This document shows positions 6,553 through 14,063 of a stretch of 36,289 nt of DNA, in pieces. The DNA lies in NCBI GenBank assembly GCA_020073185.1, contig JAIQFT010000042.1, positions 1-36,289 on the forward strand. The letters are read 5' to 3'. The stretch comes from Terriglobia bacterium. GTDB taxonomy: Bacteria; Acidobacteriota; Terriglobia; Terriglobales; Acidobacteriaceae. The notes under the pieces were generated by a model. The model did no database searches. It had not been told where the DNA came from and saw only the letters and a program-made list of their open reading frames with translations. Both the position numbers and the translations under genes were made by a program. Position 1 is the stretch's first letter. Every line of letters begins with the position of its first letter.

Positions 6553-6947
6553 TAACACCTCGCGTTTTCTATAAGTCGTCCCTCCCCCGAGATACGGGTC
6601 TGTCAAGGCTAGCAAACACGGGGGAAAAGTCAACCGGGCGCGGAGATTCTGGGGTTGACTTTCCGGACAAAGTGGCGTTTCGGCCCGGGCGGCAGGATGG
6701 ATCCTGGGGGAGGGTAACTATCCCGATCCCCCCTGCCGTCTATTACTTAGAAGGCGGGAAAAAGGGAGGAGTTGTCCGGTTTTGAGGGCGTTTTTGCGGA
6801 GTATCAAAATGAAACAGGTTACTTTGGATTTACTTTCGGGCGGGCTTGGGGCACGCGATTCCAGCGCCTCACTAGCCATCAAAGGACGTTGGACACGAAA
6901 TAAGGGCACGGTCGGCCGTGCCCATCGTGTGGGGAGTGGAAATCCGG
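6553..6947. other. Intergenic region with G-rich hairpin and terminator
   Basis: A 395-bp gap upstream of rlpA and downstream of the zinc-ribbon gene. It contains a G-rich hairpin (about 6706-6732, GGGGGA...TCCCCC around an inner GGG/CCC), related to the G-rich spacer repeats at 1.9 and 3.75 kb, and the terminator at 6904-6923. Short frames here resemble no protein. Confidence 0.65.
6904..6923 (-). terminator. Rho-independent terminator of the zinc-ribbon gene
   Basis: A perfect 8-bp stem GGGCACGG/CCGTGCCC with a 4-nt loop, 25 bp after the stop of the gene at 6948. On the minus strand it is followed by TTATTTCG. This is a good terminator by position and shape, with a short T-tract. Confidence 0.65.
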
Positions 6948-7373
6948 TCAGCGGGCGCCGGGCTTCTTGAGCAGGATAGCGGCAAGGAGCGCGGCAGCGG
7001 CGGCAAGCAGCCATTCCATACGCCAGATCTGGATCGCCTGCCAGTCTAGGACGGTGGCGGCGGAATAGATGAAGCCGGTAGCAATGGCGGCGATGATGCA
7101 TCCCATCCCGGCGACGAAGGCGATCAGGGCGCCGATGGAGAACCCGAGGCCTTCGCGGATGCGGGTAAAATCAAGCCATTGCACCCAGCGGCTGCCGGCA
7201 CCGATCAAAGACCCGCGTTCGGAACCGCAAACATGGCAAAACCGGGCGCCGACCACGAACTCGGTGCCGCATTGCGAGCAGATAAGCTGGCCGGTTGCGA
7301 CTTCCATCGCGTGCGGCGGCTGGCCCGGTGGCCGCCAGTACTCCTTCTGAACGTTGTGCGCTGCTTCCGGCAT
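6948..7373 (-). CDS. Zinc-ribbon membrane protein of unknown function
   Basis: A 141-aa protein. A short N-terminal region is followed by a two-knuckle zinc ribbon (CSQCGTEF, 14 residues later CHVCGSE, about residues 32-50). A linker then leads to two hydrophobic segments (IGALIAFVAGMGCIIAAIATGF and MEWLLAAAAALLAAILL), so it is anchored in the membrane with the ribbon probably cytoplasmic. The start at 7373 is preferred over the ATG at 7385 because GGAGG sits about 4 nt upstream of it. Such fusions are common and mostly uncharacterised, so no function is assigned. It has its own terminator and is divergent from the TPR gene. Confidence 0.7.
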   Translation of the reverse strand: MPEAAHNVQKEYWRPPGQPPHAMEVATGQLICSQCGTEFVVGARFCHVCGSERGSLIGAGSRWVQWLDFTRIREGLGFSIGALIAFVAGMGCIIAAIATGFIYSAATVLDWQAIQIWRMEWLLAAAAALLAAILLKKPGAR

Positions 7374-7682
7374 GACATCCTCCATCTCCCCGTGGAATGA
7401 GGGGCAGGTGACGCGCCAAAGTGGGGCCGCGGGTGCGTCATAGTTATCAATGAGTTATGAGCCAAGTCGGATGCGCAGCAAGAGGATTAATGGGGAGAAA
7501 TTACCCGGAAGCGGGAGGGAGTACCAAGCTGTGGGTTATGAGTCGTCGCACGGGGGCGAGATTTCGCGGGCCTGGAAGCTGGCAGCTAGGCGGCAGAAAC
7601 AGAGTTGTGAGTTGCGACAGCAGATATCGGACTTGCTTTGGCGGGGAACGCCCATCAGGTAAACTGCGCAAAGACCCCCGCT
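7374..7682. other. Divergent intergenic region with degenerate repeat words
   Basis: A 309-bp gap between the divergent zinc-ribbon and TPR genes. Words such as GAGTTATGAGCC, GGGTTATGAGTCG and GTTGTGAGTTGCGACAG recur, and GCCTGGAAGCTGGCAGC is self-similar. This is the same style of intergenic repeat as elsewhere in the window. Promoters for both genes must lie here, but no pair of boxes stands out. Confidence 0.55.
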
Positions 7683-8930
7683 ATGAGAACCGATCGGCGC
7701 GCGCATCCTCCTGGCAATATCCGCGGCACGATGCTCTACGTTGTTATTGGTCTGCTAGCTACGTCGGTTGCGGCGGCGGCAGGAAGCGCACCGGCGGGAA
7801 TTTCCAAACTCAAGTTCCGGCCCAACGACGTCAACACGCGCAGCGGCTTCGAGCACCTCTACAACCTGGAATACGACCAGGCGGTGAAGGAGTTCGAGCT
7901 GGCACTGAAGGCCCATCCCGACGATCCGTTTGCCACCAATCACCTGCTGTCGGGCGTGCTGTTCCGCGAGCTGTATCGGATTGGGGCGCTGGATACCGAG
8001 CTGTACTCCAAGAACAGTTTCTTGACCAGCAAACAGTTTCCCGTTGATCCTAAGATGCAGGAGCAGATCAAGGGGCTGATCAACCGCGCATTCCAACTGG
8101 AAGAGGCGCGTCTGAAGGCGAATCCCAACGACGTGGACGCGCTCTATGCCCGCGGGGTGACACGCGCGACGCGCGCCCTCTACATCGGACTGGTGGAGAA
8201 GGCGTGGTTCTCGGCGCTGCGGAACGCGGTGGGTGCGCGCCGGGATCACGAGCGCGTCCTGGAGTTGGATCCCAGCTACGCGGACGCGAAGATGGTGGTG
8301 GGGATCCATAATTACGTGATGGGGAGCGTCAACTTCGCGATCAAGGTGGCGGCCTCGGTGGCGGGGCTGAGCGGCAGCAAGAGCAAGGGAATCGAATACC
8401 TGGATGCGGCAGGGCAGGGCGGGGGAGAGACGTCGGTGGATTCCAAGATCGCGCTGTCGCTATTTCTGCGGCGGGAGCAGCGATATGCGGAGGCGCTGAA
8501 GCTGGTGGGCGGGCTGGAAGCGGACTTCCCGCGGAATTTCCTGTTTCGGCTGGAGAACGCCAACCTGATGAATGCCGCGGGGCATGGGCCGGAGGCCATC
8601 GCCGCGTTTCGCAAGCTGCTGGAAGACAGCAAGGCCGGCATGTTTGCGGAGTCGCGCATGGAGATGGCGTACTACGGGTTGGGCGAGGCGCTACGCGGGC
8701 AACACGATTTCCGCGGCGCGGCCGAGGCGTACGATACCGTGCAACAGTACACGGCGGCGGATCCCGATCTGCGGCAGCGGGCAAACCTGGCGGCAGGAGA
8801 GATGTACGACGCGGCGCACAATCGCGAGCAGGCAGTACAGCGGTATCAGGCGGTGATCGCGGCGGAAGGGAAGTCGGAGCGAGCGGGAGTGGCGAAGAAG
8901 TACATCAAGCAGCCGTATCGGAATGAATAA
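7683..8930 (+). CDS. TPR-repeat protein, probably exported
   Basis: About 415 aa. A hydrophobic N-terminal segment (MLYVVIGLLATSVAAAAGSA) looks like a signal peptide, preceded by a basic stretch if the ATG at 7683 is used; ATG 7731 is the alternative, and neither has a strong ribosome-binding site. The rest is helical with tetratricopeptide-like units, for example YNLEYDQAVKEFELALKAHP, RRDHERVLELDPSYADAKMV and the C-terminal RGAAEAYDTVQQYTAADPDL. TPR proteins serve as protein-binding scaffolds, and the partner cannot be read from the sequence. It lies upstream of the PspC-like gene but is separated from it by a repeat-filled spacer, so an operon is uncertain. Confidence 0.75.
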   Translation: MRTDRRAHPPGNIRGTMLYVVIGLLATSVAAAAGSAPAGISKLKFRPNDVNTRSGFEHLYNLEYDQAVKEFELALKAHPDDPFATNHLLSGVLFRELYRIGALDTELYSKNSFLTSKQFPVDPKMQEQIKGLINRAFQLEEARLKANPNDVDALYARGVTRATRALYIGLVEKAWFSALRNAVGARRDHERVLELDPSYADAKMVVGIHNYVMGSVNFAIKVAASVAGLSGSKSKGIEYLDAAGQGGGETSVDSKIALSLFLRREQRYAEALKLVGGLEADFPRNFLFRLENANLMNAAGHGPEAIAAFRKLLEDSKAGMFAESRMEMAYYGLGEALRGQHDFRGAAEAYDTVQQYTAADPDLRQRANLAAGEMYDAAHNREQAVQRYQAVIAAEGKSERAGVAKKYIKQPYRNE

Positions 8931-9061
8931 ACAGGTCTCAGGCTCCAGGCGTCAGGCGGGAACATGAATAGGTTTCAGGCTTCGGGTTGCGGGCTTCAGG
9001 CGGGAACCTTTTCACCGGCAGCGACGTATCCTATCTCGTAGGAATCTTGCTGGGGGCGAAC
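8931..9061. repeat. CAGGC-type degenerate spacer repeat
   Basis: CAGGTCTCAGGCTCCAGGCG and TTCAGGCTTCGGGTTGCGGG are variations on one word ((T)CAGGC(T/G)TC), ending twice in CAGGCGGGAAC. They fill the gap between the TPR and PspC genes. They are related in style to the GCCTGAAGCC words at about 2090 and 3870. Confidence 0.6.
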
Positions 9062-9385
9062 ATGTACTGCAATTACTGCGGCAAAGTGATCCAGGACGAT
9101 GCCAACGTTTGCGCGTACTGCGGCAAGCGCGTGGCCGCGGTGGTGGCGCGGCGGAAGCTGGTGCGGCCTCGGCAGGGGCGCAAGCTCGCCGGGGTGTGCG
9201 CCGGGCTCGCGGAATACTTCGACCTCGACGTGACCCTGATCCGGCTGGTCTGGCTGGTGGCGGGAATCCTGATGCTGCCATTCTGGGTGATCGGTTATAT
9301 CGTGGCGTGGATCGTCGTGCCGGAAGCGCCAGAGTATGTGGCCATCGTGCCTGCTGGGACAACGGTTTCGACGCAGCAGAGTTGA
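9062..9385 (+). CDS. Zinc-ribbon/PspC-domain membrane protein
   Basis: A 107-aa protein. An N-terminal zinc ribbon (CNYCGK... CAYCGKR, residues 3-22) is joined to a PspC domain: RKLAGVCAGLAEYFDLDVTLIRLVWL, then a hydrophobic stretch through LMLPFWVIGYIVAWIVVPE. PspC domains are membrane parts of phage-shock/envelope-stress systems, and many bacteria carry such small stand-alone forms whose role is not established. The start at 9062 gives the canonical MYCNYCGK beginning; the frame stays open to 8987 but reads repeat DNA. No pspA is visible in the window. Confidence 0.88.
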   Translation: MYCNYCGKVIQDDANVCAYCGKRVAAVVARRKLVRPRQGRKLAGVCAGLAEYFDLDVTLIRLVWLVAGILMLPFWVIGYIVAWIVVPEAPEYVAIVPAGTTVSTQQS

Positions 9386-9540
9386 AGAACATCTCCTTGG
9401 TTCGGAATCTGCACGCGGTGGCCGAGGGTGTCCCCCGCGACGTCAATTCCGCAATTTGAAGTGCAGCCCCGGCGAGGCGCCGCGGCCTCAGTCTAGAAAT
9501 CCTGTTATGCTGCACAGGCGAGGGCGCGTGTGCCACATCC
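9386..9540. other. Short intergenic region with a GGCGCGTGTGCCACA repeat
   Basis: A 155-bp gap. GAGGGCGCGTGTGCCACA at about 9521-9538 is identical to the word at about 3839-3856 downstream of the DUF4097 gene, and it ends at the start of the hydrolase. No gene is seen. Confidence 0.55.
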
Positions 9541-10335
9541 ATGCGGGTACGAAGCTCCGATACAGAAATCTTCTATGAGGTGATGGGCGGCGGGCCGGAC
9601 GTGGTCCTGCTGCACCCGTTTCCCGCCCATCGAGGAGTGTGGATGCCGGTGGCGGAGCTGTTGGCGACACGCTACCGCGTAATCCTGCCCGACCTGCGCG
9701 GACACGGTGAGTCGGGAGTGGGAGAAGGGCCGGCGACGATGCAGAAGCACGCGGCGGACATCGCGCGCGTGATCGATGACAACGGGGTCCGCAAGGCGGT
9801 GTTTGCGGGAGAGTCGATCGGCGGGTACGTCCTGTTTGAGTTCTGGCGGCGCCTGCGGGAGCGCGTATCGGCGCTGATCCTGTGTAACAGCAAAGCAGGC
9901 GCGGACAACGAAGAGGCGCGCGCGAACCGGCTGCGCTCGGCGGAGGATGTGGAGAAACGCGGAGTGGAGCCGTTCGTGGATACCATGATCCCGAAGCTGC
10001 TGGGGGAGACCACGCGCACCACGCGGCCGGATTTGGCGGAGAGAGCGCGCACGATGATGATGAAAATGACGCCGGCGGGGGTAGCGGCGGTGCAACGCGG
10101 GATGGCGGAGCGTCCGGATTCGGCGCCGACGCTGGCCACCATTGATGTGCCAACGCTGCTGATCACGGGAGACGAGGACGCGCTCACGGGAGTCGGAGAG
10201 GCGGAGGTGATGCAGCACCATATCGCGGGCAGCACGCTGCAGGTGATTCCGCGCGCCGGCCATTACGCGGTCTTCGAGCAGCACGAGGGGGCAGCGAGGA
10301 TCATCCGGCAATTTCTGGATTCGGCTTCGAAGTAG
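9541..10335 (+). CDS. Alpha/beta-fold hydrolase
   Basis: A 264-aa soluble hydrolase. The nucleophile elbow is GESIGG (Ser92), the oxyanion region is LLHPFPAH, DLRGHGESG follows strand 4, and the probable acid is Asp211 or Asp213 in ITGDEDALTG. The catalytic His is His241 (AGHYAVFEQ). This resembles the haloperoxidase/3-oxoadipate enol-lactonase-like branch, but the substrate cannot be read from the sequence. The start at 9541 begins right after a dispersed spacer repeat and has no clear Shine-Dalgarno. Confidence 0.87.
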   Translation: MRVRSSDTEIFYEVMGGGPDVVLLHPFPAHRGVWMPVAELLATRYRVILPDLRGHGESGVGEGPATMQKHAADIARVIDDNGVRKAVFAGESIGGYVLFEFWRRLRERVSALILCNSKAGADNEEARANRLRSAEDVEKRGVEPFVDTMIPKLLGETTRTTRPDLAERARTMMMKMTPAGVAAVQRGMAERPDSAPTLATIDVPTLLITGDEDALTGVGEAEVMQHHIAGSTLQVIPRAGHYAVFEQHEGAARIIRQFLDSASK

Positions 10336-10608
10336 ATTGCGGAAGTGCGGAACTACCCAACCGCAGAATTGCGGAATTGCCGAACTGCAGAATTGAAAAC
10401 CTCGACGAGCCGCACGATCATTACCTTATCCTCTGCCACTTCTGGTTCCGCGTTTCGCCTATTTTGCCAAGCGAGTGGGCGAACAGCGCTCCAATGGACC
10501 CGAGGAGCGGGTGTTAGAGCATGAATCACCCCTGAGATTCGCACTGACCGATTACCAATTCCCCAATTCTGCAGTTCGGCAATTCCGCAATGTTAGAATT
10601 CCGGCATC
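10336..10608. repeat. AATTGCGGAAT-type degenerate repeat arrays flanking a spacer
   Basis: Two arrays, at about 10336-10396 and 10548-10600, consist of variations on GCAGAATTGCGGAATTGCC in opposite orientations, so the spacer has an overall inverted arrangement. The middle (10400-10545) has no convincing gene. The same word family appears inside pyrF. The second array runs almost up to the start of the next gene. Confidence 0.68.
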
Positions 10609-11007
10609 ATGGTTGATGCCTTCCTGGTACCCGAAAAAACTACGATTACCGCCAAAGGCGACGGCGCGAGCCTGGACATCAGCGGCGCGCAGAGCCGTGT
10701 ATTTCTGCTGACGCTCAACATTATCAACGTGATCGAGCAGGAGTCGCTGGATGTGAGCGTGTTCGGCTCGGCCGACGGAACCACCTGGAGCGCGAAAGCG
10801 CTGGCGGCGTTTCCGCAAAAATTCTATCGCGGGCAGCATCCGCTGCTGCTCGACCTGACGCAACCGGTGGACGTCAAGTTCCTGCGCGCGCACTGGGAAG
10901 TGAACCGCTGGGGACGCGGCGTGGAGACGCCGAGGTTCGAGTTCAGCGTGGCGCTGAAGGAAGTGCCGGCGAGCGTGCTGCAGGAAACCTCCAGGATGAA
11001 GTCCTGA
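10609..11007 (+). CDS. Conserved-looking protein of unknown function
   Basis: A 132-aa protein without a signal peptide. It looks all-beta (TTITAKGDGASLDISGAQSR, FLLTLNIINVIEQESLDVSVFG, SADGTTWSAKALAAFPQKFY, VDVKFLRAHWEV), as in small jelly-roll or discoidin-like folds. No catalytic motif is seen. The gene precedes aroA by 96 bp on the same strand and could be co-transcribed with it. Codon use is like its neighbours, which supports a real gene. I do not recognise the family. Confidence 0.68.
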   Translation: MVDAFLVPEKTTITAKGDGASLDISGAQSRVFLLTLNIINVIEQESLDVSVFGSADGTTWSAKALAAFPQKFYRGQHPLLLDLTQPVDVKFLRAHWEVNRWGRGVETPRFEFSVALKEVPASVLQETSRMKS

Positions 11008-11103
11008 TGGCATGAGTGCGGCGGAATCCACCGCTGCGCGCGCCTGAAACCCACGAGGAGAGCCGAGTTCGTCCGCGCCAGCTCGGGCGTGAGTCGCAGC
11101 ACG

Positions 11104-12390
11104 ATGCAAAACGAAAACCAGGTCGTTGTCGGTCCGGCGCGCAATATCCGCGGCAGCGTAGCCATGCCCGGTGACAAGTCCATCTCGCACCGCTACGCCA
11201 TGCTGGGCGCGATCGCCGAGGGAGGCACGCGGCTGAGAAATTTTTCCAGCGGCGCCGATTGCGCCAGCACGCTGGCCTGCATGGCGGCGCTGGGAGCAGG
11301 GGTGGAGCGGAGCGCGGACGGTAGCATTGAGATCAGCGGCGGCGCGCTGCGCGGGCCGGCGCAGGCGCTGGACTGCGGAAACTCCGGTTCGACTATGCGC
11401 ATGCTCGCCGGAATCCTGGCGGGGCAGGAGTTCGCGGCGGAGATGGTGGGCGATGAATCGCTCTCGCGGCGGCCGATGCGGCGCGTGATCGAGCCGCTGA
11501 CGGCCATGGGCGCGCGCATCGAATCGCGCGATGGCTGTGCGCCGTTGCGTATTCGCGGCGGACACCTGCAGGCGATTGAATACAAGACGCCGGTGGCCAG
11601 CGCGCAGGTAAAGTCCGCCGTGCTGTTGGCCGGACTGTTCGCCGAGGGCGAGACCTGGGTTGAAGAGCCGTTGGCGACGCGCGATCACACCGAGCTGGCG
11701 CTGGAGGCGTTCGGTGGGAAGGTGCAGCGGGCGGGAAATCGCGCCGGCATCCGCGGCGGCCAGCGGCTGGCGGCGATCGAGGCGGAGGTGCCGGGCGATA
11801 TATCGTCGGCCGCGTTCTTCCTGTGCGCGGCGGCGCTGTTTCCGGAGTCGGACCTGATCATTGAGCGCGTGCTGTTGAACCCAACGCGCGCCGCGATCGT
11901 CGACGAGTTGAACCTTGTGGGCCTGCGGACCATGCTGCTGGATGCCGAAGACCGGAACGGCGAGCTGGTGGGAACAATTCGAGTGATGGGCGGGCCACTG
12001 CATGGAACCGTGCTCAGCGGGGCTGAGATTCCAACCTTGATCGACGAACTGCCGGTGCTGGCGGCGATCGGACCTTACACCGATACGGGCATCGAGATCC
12101 GCGACGCGCGCGAGTTGCGGGTCAAAGAAACGGACCGCATAGCGGCTGTGGCGGCGAACCTGCGCGCGATGGGAGCTCGCGTGGAAGAGCGCGAAGACGG
12201 GCTGTTGGTGCCGGGCGGGCAGAAGCTGCATGGCGCCGAGATTGACGCGCGTGGCGACCATCGCATCGCCATGGCGTTCGCGGTTGCGGCATTACGCGCC
12301 GAGGGCGAGACCGTGATCAATGGCGCGGACGCGGCGCGCATTTCCTACCCCGAGTTCTTTGAGGTGCTGAGCGGGATCGCAGAGCCGTAG
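11104..12390 (+). CDS. aroA: 3-phosphoshikimate 1-carboxyvinyltransferase (EPSP synthase)
   Basis: Transfers enolpyruvate from PEP to shikimate-3-phosphate, the sixth step of the shikimate pathway. Family signatures are present: PGDKSISHRYAMLGA near the N-terminus, LDCGNSGSTMRML, RDHTELALEAFG, RELRVKETDRIAAVA and GDHRIAMAFAVAA. The SISHR form is the one seen in Bacillus/class-II-like enzymes. The length (428 aa from the ATG at 11104) is normal. A GTG at 11089 would add five residues; neither start has a good Shine-Dalgarno, and a GAGGAG lies further upstream at 11055. The gene converges with the secreted-protein gene 2 bp beyond its stop. Confidence 0.96.
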   Translation: MQNENQVVVGPARNIRGSVAMPGDKSISHRYAMLGAIAEGGTRLRNFSSGADCASTLACMAALGAGVERSADGSIEISGGALRGPAQALDCGNSGSTMRMLAGILAGQEFAAEMVGDESLSRRPMRRVIEPLTAMGARIESRDGCAPLRIRGGHLQAIEYKTPVASAQVKSAVLLAGLFAEGETWVEEPLATRDHTELALEAFGGKVQRAGNRAGIRGGQRLAAIEAEVPGDISSAAFFLCAAALFPESDLIIERVLLNPTRAAIVDELNLVGLRTMLLDAEDRNGELVGTIRVMGGPLHGTVLSGAEIPTLIDELPVLAAIGPYTDTGIEIRDARELRVKETDRIAAVAANLRAMGARVEEREDGLLVPGGQKLHGAEIDARGDHRIAMAFAVAALRAEGETVINGADAARISYPEFFEVLSGIAEP

Positions 12391-12392
12391 AA

Positions 12393-13307
12393 TCAATGCT
12401 GCTTCGGTGCGGTCACCTGCTCATGCACATCCACCGAGAACAGCAGGAAGTCGCTGAAGGTGTGGCGGCGGCGGTAGCGGTGCCCGCGGAAATCCATGTA
12501 GATTTCGGCGCTGCCAGGCAGCCACAGCTCCACGTTGCGTTTTTCGAAGCGCACCGCCTGATATTCCACCGCGATGTGTTCCCGGAATAGTCGGATCTGC
12601 GGCAATACCGTCAGGAGATCGGTCTCCAAGCGCAGCACCTGGTGCTTGTCAGCCGAGATCCAAGCGCGCCCCTTCAAGTGCACGGGAAACACGCTGTGCC
12701 CGACGACGTAAGCTCGCAGCCGCGACGTCCGGTCCGGCCGCTGTTCGAAACGTACTTGCCATGCAGCTTGCCCGTTCCACTGTGCCAGCCCCTCGCATTT
12801 CATCGCGTAGGCGTCAAGGAATTCCTGGTGAAACACCAGCGCGAGCGCCGGCAGGCCCCGGTCTTGCAATTCCGCCGGGTGCCCTTGCGTCGGCCGGTTG
12901 CTGCTCCGGAACTCGTCCATCACCAGCCCACCAGGGCCCTCGTACAGGTCCACCTGGTATTTGTACGTTCTGGCTTCGGGCTTACCCCAGCGTCCATTCC
13001 TTTCTAATTCCTGGTGTTCGAGCCGCTCGGTCGCATCGAACTCGCGCAGGTTGGCGATGAGCTCCTTAACGTGATTGCTGACCGCCTGCAGTACATCCGG
13101 CAGGGAGCATTGAACGTCTGCCGCGACCGGGAGACTATCCTCGTCTACCTCCGGCGGCGGCCACGCCCGCGACATCTCCGGCCGGCCAACGAGTTCACCC
13201 GCTTCGCTTCCGCTGGTCCGTTGCGCCCATACGGCGATTGTGCTGCCCGCTGCGAGCAGTAGGGCCAACGTCAACACTGCAGCTTTTCTAGCCTGCCGGC
13301 TCACCAT
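12393..13307 (-). CDS. Secreted protein of unknown function
   Basis: A 304-aa protein beginning with a signal peptide (MVSRQARKAAVLTLALLLAA, then GSTIAVWAQ). The start at 13307 has GGGAG upstream; the frame is open to 13376. The mature part has an N-terminal helical segment (LQAVSNHVKELIANLREFDATERLEHQEL) and then a beta-rich domain (YKYQVDLYEGPGG, WQVRFEQRPD, GRAWISADKHQVLRLETDLL, IAVEYQAVRFEKRNVELWLP). This pattern of long amphipathic strands resembles outer-membrane lipoprotein-sorting (LolA-like) folds. That resemblance is inferred only. It is convergent with aroA. Confidence 0.68.
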   Translation of the reverse strand: MVSRQARKAAVLTLALLLAAGSTIAVWAQRTSGSEAGELVGRPEMSRAWPPPEVDEDSLPVAADVQCSLPDVLQAVSNHVKELIANLREFDATERLEHQELERNGRWGKPEARTYKYQVDLYEGPGGLVMDEFRSSNRPTQGHPAELQDRGLPALALVFHQEFLDAYAMKCEGLAQWNGQAAWQVRFEQRPDRTSRLRAYVVGHSVFPVHLKGRAWISADKHQVLRLETDLLTVLPQIRLFREHIAVEYQAVRFEKRNVELWLPGSAEIYMDFRGHRYRRRHTFSDFLLFSVDVHEQVTAPKQH

Positions 13308-13634
13308 GGAATCGCTCCCGGAAAAAGCACTCGACGCGGTGTTCCACGGCGGAGATTCTCTCTGCCCGGCAGGCAAGAAGTAAATAGACGCCGGCTTGCT
13401 TCTCCATTAAATTTTGATTACCGCCTAGTCCGCTGAAAACAAAGGATCAGCCATTTTCGCGGGGTAAGCAAACTGCTGCGCGCAGCCGCGTGCGCATGAC
13501 TGTTTGGCGAACGCCACCACTGCCGACCTCCGCGACCTCGACCATTCTAAATCCGCGGTGCTCAAGGCCGCCGGTCAGGTGAGTCTTCTGTCTACCTGCG
13601 GTCTCGATTACACTCCCAGCACAGCGAGGAGAGC
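13308..13634. other. Divergent intergenic region
   Basis: A 327-bp gap between the divergent secreted-protein gene and the GMC cassette. A locally AT-rich stretch (about 13406-13425, ATTAAATTTTGATTACCGCC) could hold promoter elements, but no box pair is convincing. GAGGAG at about 13624-13629 is the ribosome-binding site of the next gene. No gene is seen. Confidence 0.5.
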
Positions 13635-14063
13635 ATGCGAGGCGCAAATGCGAATAAACCGTCGCGTTCGGTGCTGGCCCCTGTGCGCGCGGTATTTCGG
13701 GCAGTTGTTGTGACAGTTGTGCCCGATGCGAAGCAACTGGACGAGCCCAACTGGCTTGCGCTGGAAGAACTGGTGGAAGACGCACTCAAGATTCGACCGC
13801 CAGCTTTGCGGGGACAGCTTCAACTCTTCCTGCGTATGATCGAGTGGCTGCCGGTCGTGCGCTATGGCCGCACTTTTTCCGCGTTGGGGGATGAGCAACG
13901 CGGCCGCGTCCTCCGTTACTTCCAGGATCACCCTCTAAAACGTATCCGCTGCGGATTCTGGGGACTGCGTACACTCGCATTTCTGGGATATTACGGACGA
14001 CCTGAAGCGGCACACGCCATCGGCTATGCTGTCGATCCACGCGGTTGGGAGGCGGTGCGATGA
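13635..14063 (+). CDS. Gluconate 2-dehydrogenase subunit 3-like small subunit
   Basis: A 142-aa protein resembling the small helical 'subunit 3' that accompanies membrane-associated GMC dehydrogenases. It has AVVVTVVPDAKQLD near the N-terminus (the usual ALAEALFP-x-like segment), LRGQLQLFLRMIEWLP, YGRTFSALGDEQRGRVLRYF, and LRTLAFLGYYGRPEAAHAIG near the end. In characterised systems this subunit helps assembly or export of the flavoprotein. There is no clear Tat signal here. GAGGAG about 5 nt upstream of the ATG is a strong ribosome-binding site. Its stop overlaps the GMC start (ATGA, 14060-14063), which strongly suggests a complex. Confidence 0.78.
   Translation: MRGANANKPSRSVLAPVRAVFRAVVVTVVPDAKQLDEPNWLALEELVEDALKIRPPALRGQLQLFLRMIEWLPVVRYGRTFSALGDEQRGRVLRYFQDHPLKRIRCGFWGLRTLAFLGYYGRPEAAHAIGYAVDPRGWEAVR

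Noticed and set aside
10552-12261. A 569-codon frame opposite aroA and its upstream gene
   Set aside because: Shadow of aroA; Arg/His/Gln-rich with no recognisable domain, and it crosses two genes and a spacer repeat.
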